Positions 5,182 to 5,422 of a stretch of DNA of 5,422 nucleotides are shown here, piece after piece. Numbering within the stretch: position 1 is the stretch's first letter; the number at the start of each line of letters is the position of its first letter. The notes under the pieces are model-generated. The model ran no database searches. It saw nothing but the letters and a program-made list of their open reading frames with translations, and was not told the DNA's origin. Source of the stretch: Planctomycetales bacterium (GTDB lineage Bacteria > Planctomycetota > Planctomycetia > Isosphaerales > Isosphaeraceae); the NCBI GenBank assembly GCA_027435495.1, contig DAHZZC010000022.1, forward strand, positions 1 to 5,422, written 5' to 3'. The position numbers and the translations under genes were made by a program.

Positions 5182-5422
5182 ATGCTCGGCACTTCCCCAT
5201 TTCCTTTTAGTCATGGCGTGGTGCATGCAATAATTGGGGGGGGGTAAAAAATCTCACCTCTCCGCAGCGTTTTTCCTTCCCCCAATGGATCGGCTGCCTC
5301 ATCGCGGCGCTACTGGTCTCGGGGTGTTCGAGAGCCCGAACGAGCCCGGATTCCGGGAGCATACCTCGCAAGAGCGAGTTGTTTGGGACGCAGAGCGACC
5401 GTCGGCATGATTATGGATGGGT
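5182..5422 (+). CDS. Lipoprotein D, N-terminal part, frame interrupted at a G9 run
   Basis: The frame open from 5211 to the window end encodes a bacterial lipoprotein signal: a basic region (KNLTSPQRFSFPQ), a hydrophobic core WIGCLIAALLV (5286-5318) and the lipobox VSGC with the lipidated cysteine at 5325-5327. A polar, low-complexity sequence follows (SRARTSPDSGSIPRKSELFG) and runs off the right edge. That frame has no ATG, GTG or TTG ahead of the lipobox. The ATG at 5182 opens a neighbouring frame that runs to the G9 run at 5236-5244 and then meets TAA (5245-5247). With ten (or seven) G residues the two frames join into one. The joined version would have an unusually long region of about 49 residues before the cysteine, so a non-standard start at the GTA-AAA-AAT (5244-5252) is an alternative. 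A sequencing error, phase variation or a true null allele cannot be told apart here. The function is unknown. Confidence 0.5.
5236..5244 (+). repeat. G9 homopolymer run
   Basis: Nine consecutive G residues are followed by T and six A residues. Runs of this length are prone to slipped-strand mispairing and to base-calling errors. The run lies exactly where the upstream ATG frame and the lipoprotein frame meet. Confidence 0.9.

Noticed and set aside
5285..5410. A 41-codon plus-strand frame starting ATG GAT CGG over the lipoprotein signal.
   Set aside because: It lacks a ribosome site, its product has no motif, and the neighbouring frame has a textbook lipobox.

Overview
The window looks like chromosomal DNA from a GC-rich planctomycete, probably of the Isosphaeraceae type. 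This is an inference from three things: strong G/C preference at third codon positions, weak or missing Shine-Dalgarno sequences on some genes, and a run of secreted proline-, glycine- and cysteine-rich proteins that match no widespread bacterial family. No marker gene fixes the taxonomy. I see no tRNA, rRNA, CRISPR array, insertion sequence or integrase.

The left part (1-1835) is all on the minus strand. Reading leftwards it holds a one-component regulator (XRE-type helix-turn-helix plus a molybdate-type substrate-binding domain, 1835-756), a small exported cytochrome c'-like monoheme protein (668-243), and the first 45 codons of a PLP-dependent class I/II aminotransferase (137-1, cut by the window edge). 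The gaps are 87 and 105 bp and neither contains a convincing terminator, so co-transcription is possible. The three functions do not form an obvious pathway.

A 369-bp divergent region (1836-2204) separates the regulator from the plus-strand genes. It holds a perfect 9-bp inverted repeat with a 20-bp spacer, a compact 5-bp palindrome and a repeated 9-mer. These are candidate operator sites for the regulator.

The right part (2205-5422) is all on the plus strand and encodes exported proteins. They are a Pro/Ala/Met-rich protein with one CxxC (A, 2205-3086), a Gly/His/Cys-rich protein with nine closely spaced cysteine pairs (B, 3350-4234), a small aromatic-rich protein (C, 4376-4906), and the N-terminal part of a lipoprotein (D, entering the right edge). 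A strong intrinsic terminator follows A, a weaker one follows B, and two GC-rich hairpins follow C. A good sigma70-type promoter precedes D. Each gene may therefore be its own transcription unit within a cell-envelope protein cluster.

Two features deserve most attention. The first is the reading frame of lipoprotein D, which is broken at a run of nine G residues; one extra G would join it to an upstream ATG. The second is protein B, whose cysteine and histidine content suggests an extracytoplasmic metal-binding or disulfide-rich envelope protein.
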